The notes below the pieces were generated by a model. That model made no database searches and had not been told where the DNA came from. It was given only the letters and a program-made list of their open reading frames with translations. Of a stretch of DNA of 7,666 nt, positions 7,497 through 7,666 are shown in pieces. Within the stretch, counting starts at the first letter, position 1. Every line of letters starts with the position of its first letter. Origin of the DNA: Candidatus Aminicenantota bacterium (GTDB lineage: Bacteria > Acidobacteriota > Aminicenantia > Aminicenantales > Aminicenantaceae); NCBI GenBank assembly GCA_030670375.1, contig DAOVBT010000086.1, positions 1-7,666 on the forward strand, given 5' to 3'. The position numbers were made by a program, and so were the translations under genes.

Positions 7497-7525
7497 TGGG
7501 GAACAATTCCACAGTCTTTTTTTTT
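7497..7525 (+). terminator. probable intrinsic terminator after the two-component pair (or activator-binding dyad)
   Basis: TGGGGAA (7497-7503) pairs with TTCCACA (7507-7513) around the loop CAA, six of seven positions complementary with a single G/A mismatch. After three bases a run of nine T follows (7517-7525). It is 91 bp after the regulator's stop codon, where a terminator is expected. The same dyad is symmetric in DNA and lies about 120 bp before the predicted sigma-54 start site. It could therefore instead, or also, be an enhancer-type binding site for the regulator. Confidence 0.45.
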
Positions 7526-7568
7526 ATTAAAACTTATTCTCCTTAATCTTCTTTGTCTCTCCTCTGAT

Positions 7569-7607
7569 GGCACAGATTTTTTTACTCTTTTTTTTAAAAG
7601 GCACAGA
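7569..7607 (+). repeat. direct repeat GGCACAGA, two copies 31 bp apart
   Basis: GGCACAGA occurs at 7569-7576 and 7600-7607, about three helical turns apart and separated by T-rich sequence with runs of seven (7577-7583) and eight (7588-7595) T. The second copy is the -24 element of the sigma-54 promoter. The first, TGGCAC at 7568-7573, is a perfect -24 hexamer but has TT instead of GC at the -12 position (7581-7582). Confidence 0.5.
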
Positions 7608-7614
7608 AATTGCA
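7599..7614 (+). promoter_or_regulatory. sigma-54 (RpoN) promoter directing transcription out of the window
   Basis: The site AGGCACA-GAAA-TTGCA matches the consensus TGGCACR-N4-TTGCW at every defined position except the first base. The invariant GG (7600-7601) and GC (7612-7613) are separated by exactly 10 bp. Transcription would start near 7625. No open frame of useful length begins before the window ends at 7666, so the regulated gene lies beyond it. Its position just downstream of a gene for a sigma-54 activator makes that regulator the obvious candidate activator (inference). Confidence 0.75.
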
Positions 7615-7666
7615 AATGTCTTCATCTCATGCAGACTTAATGCTTTTTTAAGGCAGCTAATAAATA

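Larger units (their letters stand above)
7407..7666. other. non-coding regulatory region, no gene seen
   Basis: This 260-bp stretch after the regulator has no open frame with start, ribosome binding site and coding character on either strand that is independent of the regulator gene. It contains, in order, a small dyad TGTC-N5-GACA (7456-7468), the terminator/dyad with its T tract, a pyrimidine-rich stretch, the repeated GGCACAGA element and the sigma-54 promoter. The last 40 bases would be the start of the leader of the next transcript. Confidence 0.6.

Overview
The window comes from a Gram-negative bacterium. It encodes a protein with a signal peptide and a beta-barrel outer-membrane architecture. 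It also carries a membrane sensor kinase with a large periplasmic domain, and sigma-54 type regulation. Coding sequence is moderately AT-rich. PAS-rich soluble kinases together with Cache-HAMP kinase / NtrC-type regulator pairs are typical of Desulfobacterota (former Deltaproteobacteria) and of Acidobacteriota/Aminicenantes relatives. I cannot decide between these from sequence alone.

Layout, all genes on the + strand. (1) Positions 1-197 are a GC-richer edge with no identifiable gene, ending in a good sigma-70-like promoter (117-145) and a perfect Shine-Dalgarno sequence. (2) 198-1598 is a probable two-gene unit: a GNAT-family acetyltransferase and a small outer-membrane beta-barrel protein of unknown function, 30 bp apart. 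(3) 1599-1787 is intergenic and holds two separate inverted repeats. (4) 1788-3989 is a soluble histidine kinase with four PAS domains and an HWE/HisKA_2-type dimerisation motif, with no obvious partner of its own. (5) 4070-7406 is a two-component pair: a membrane Cache-HAMP-HisKA-HATPase kinase whose last 17 bp overlap an NtrC-family sigma-54 activator. (6) 7407-7666 has no gene. It holds a T-rich leader region with a dyad followed by a T tract and then a near-consensus sigma-54 promoter (7599-7614) pointing out of the window.

Working model (inference): the periplasmic Cache domain senses a small molecule, and the kinase phosphorylates Asp55 of the regulator. The regulator then activates RNA polymerase-sigma-54 at the promoter just downstream, so its target gene probably begins just past the right edge. 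The PAS kinase may feed the same regulator or a distant one. I find no RNA gene, CRISPR array, insertion sequence or clearly new system. The sigma-54 promoter with its surrounding dyads is the most informative non-coding signal.
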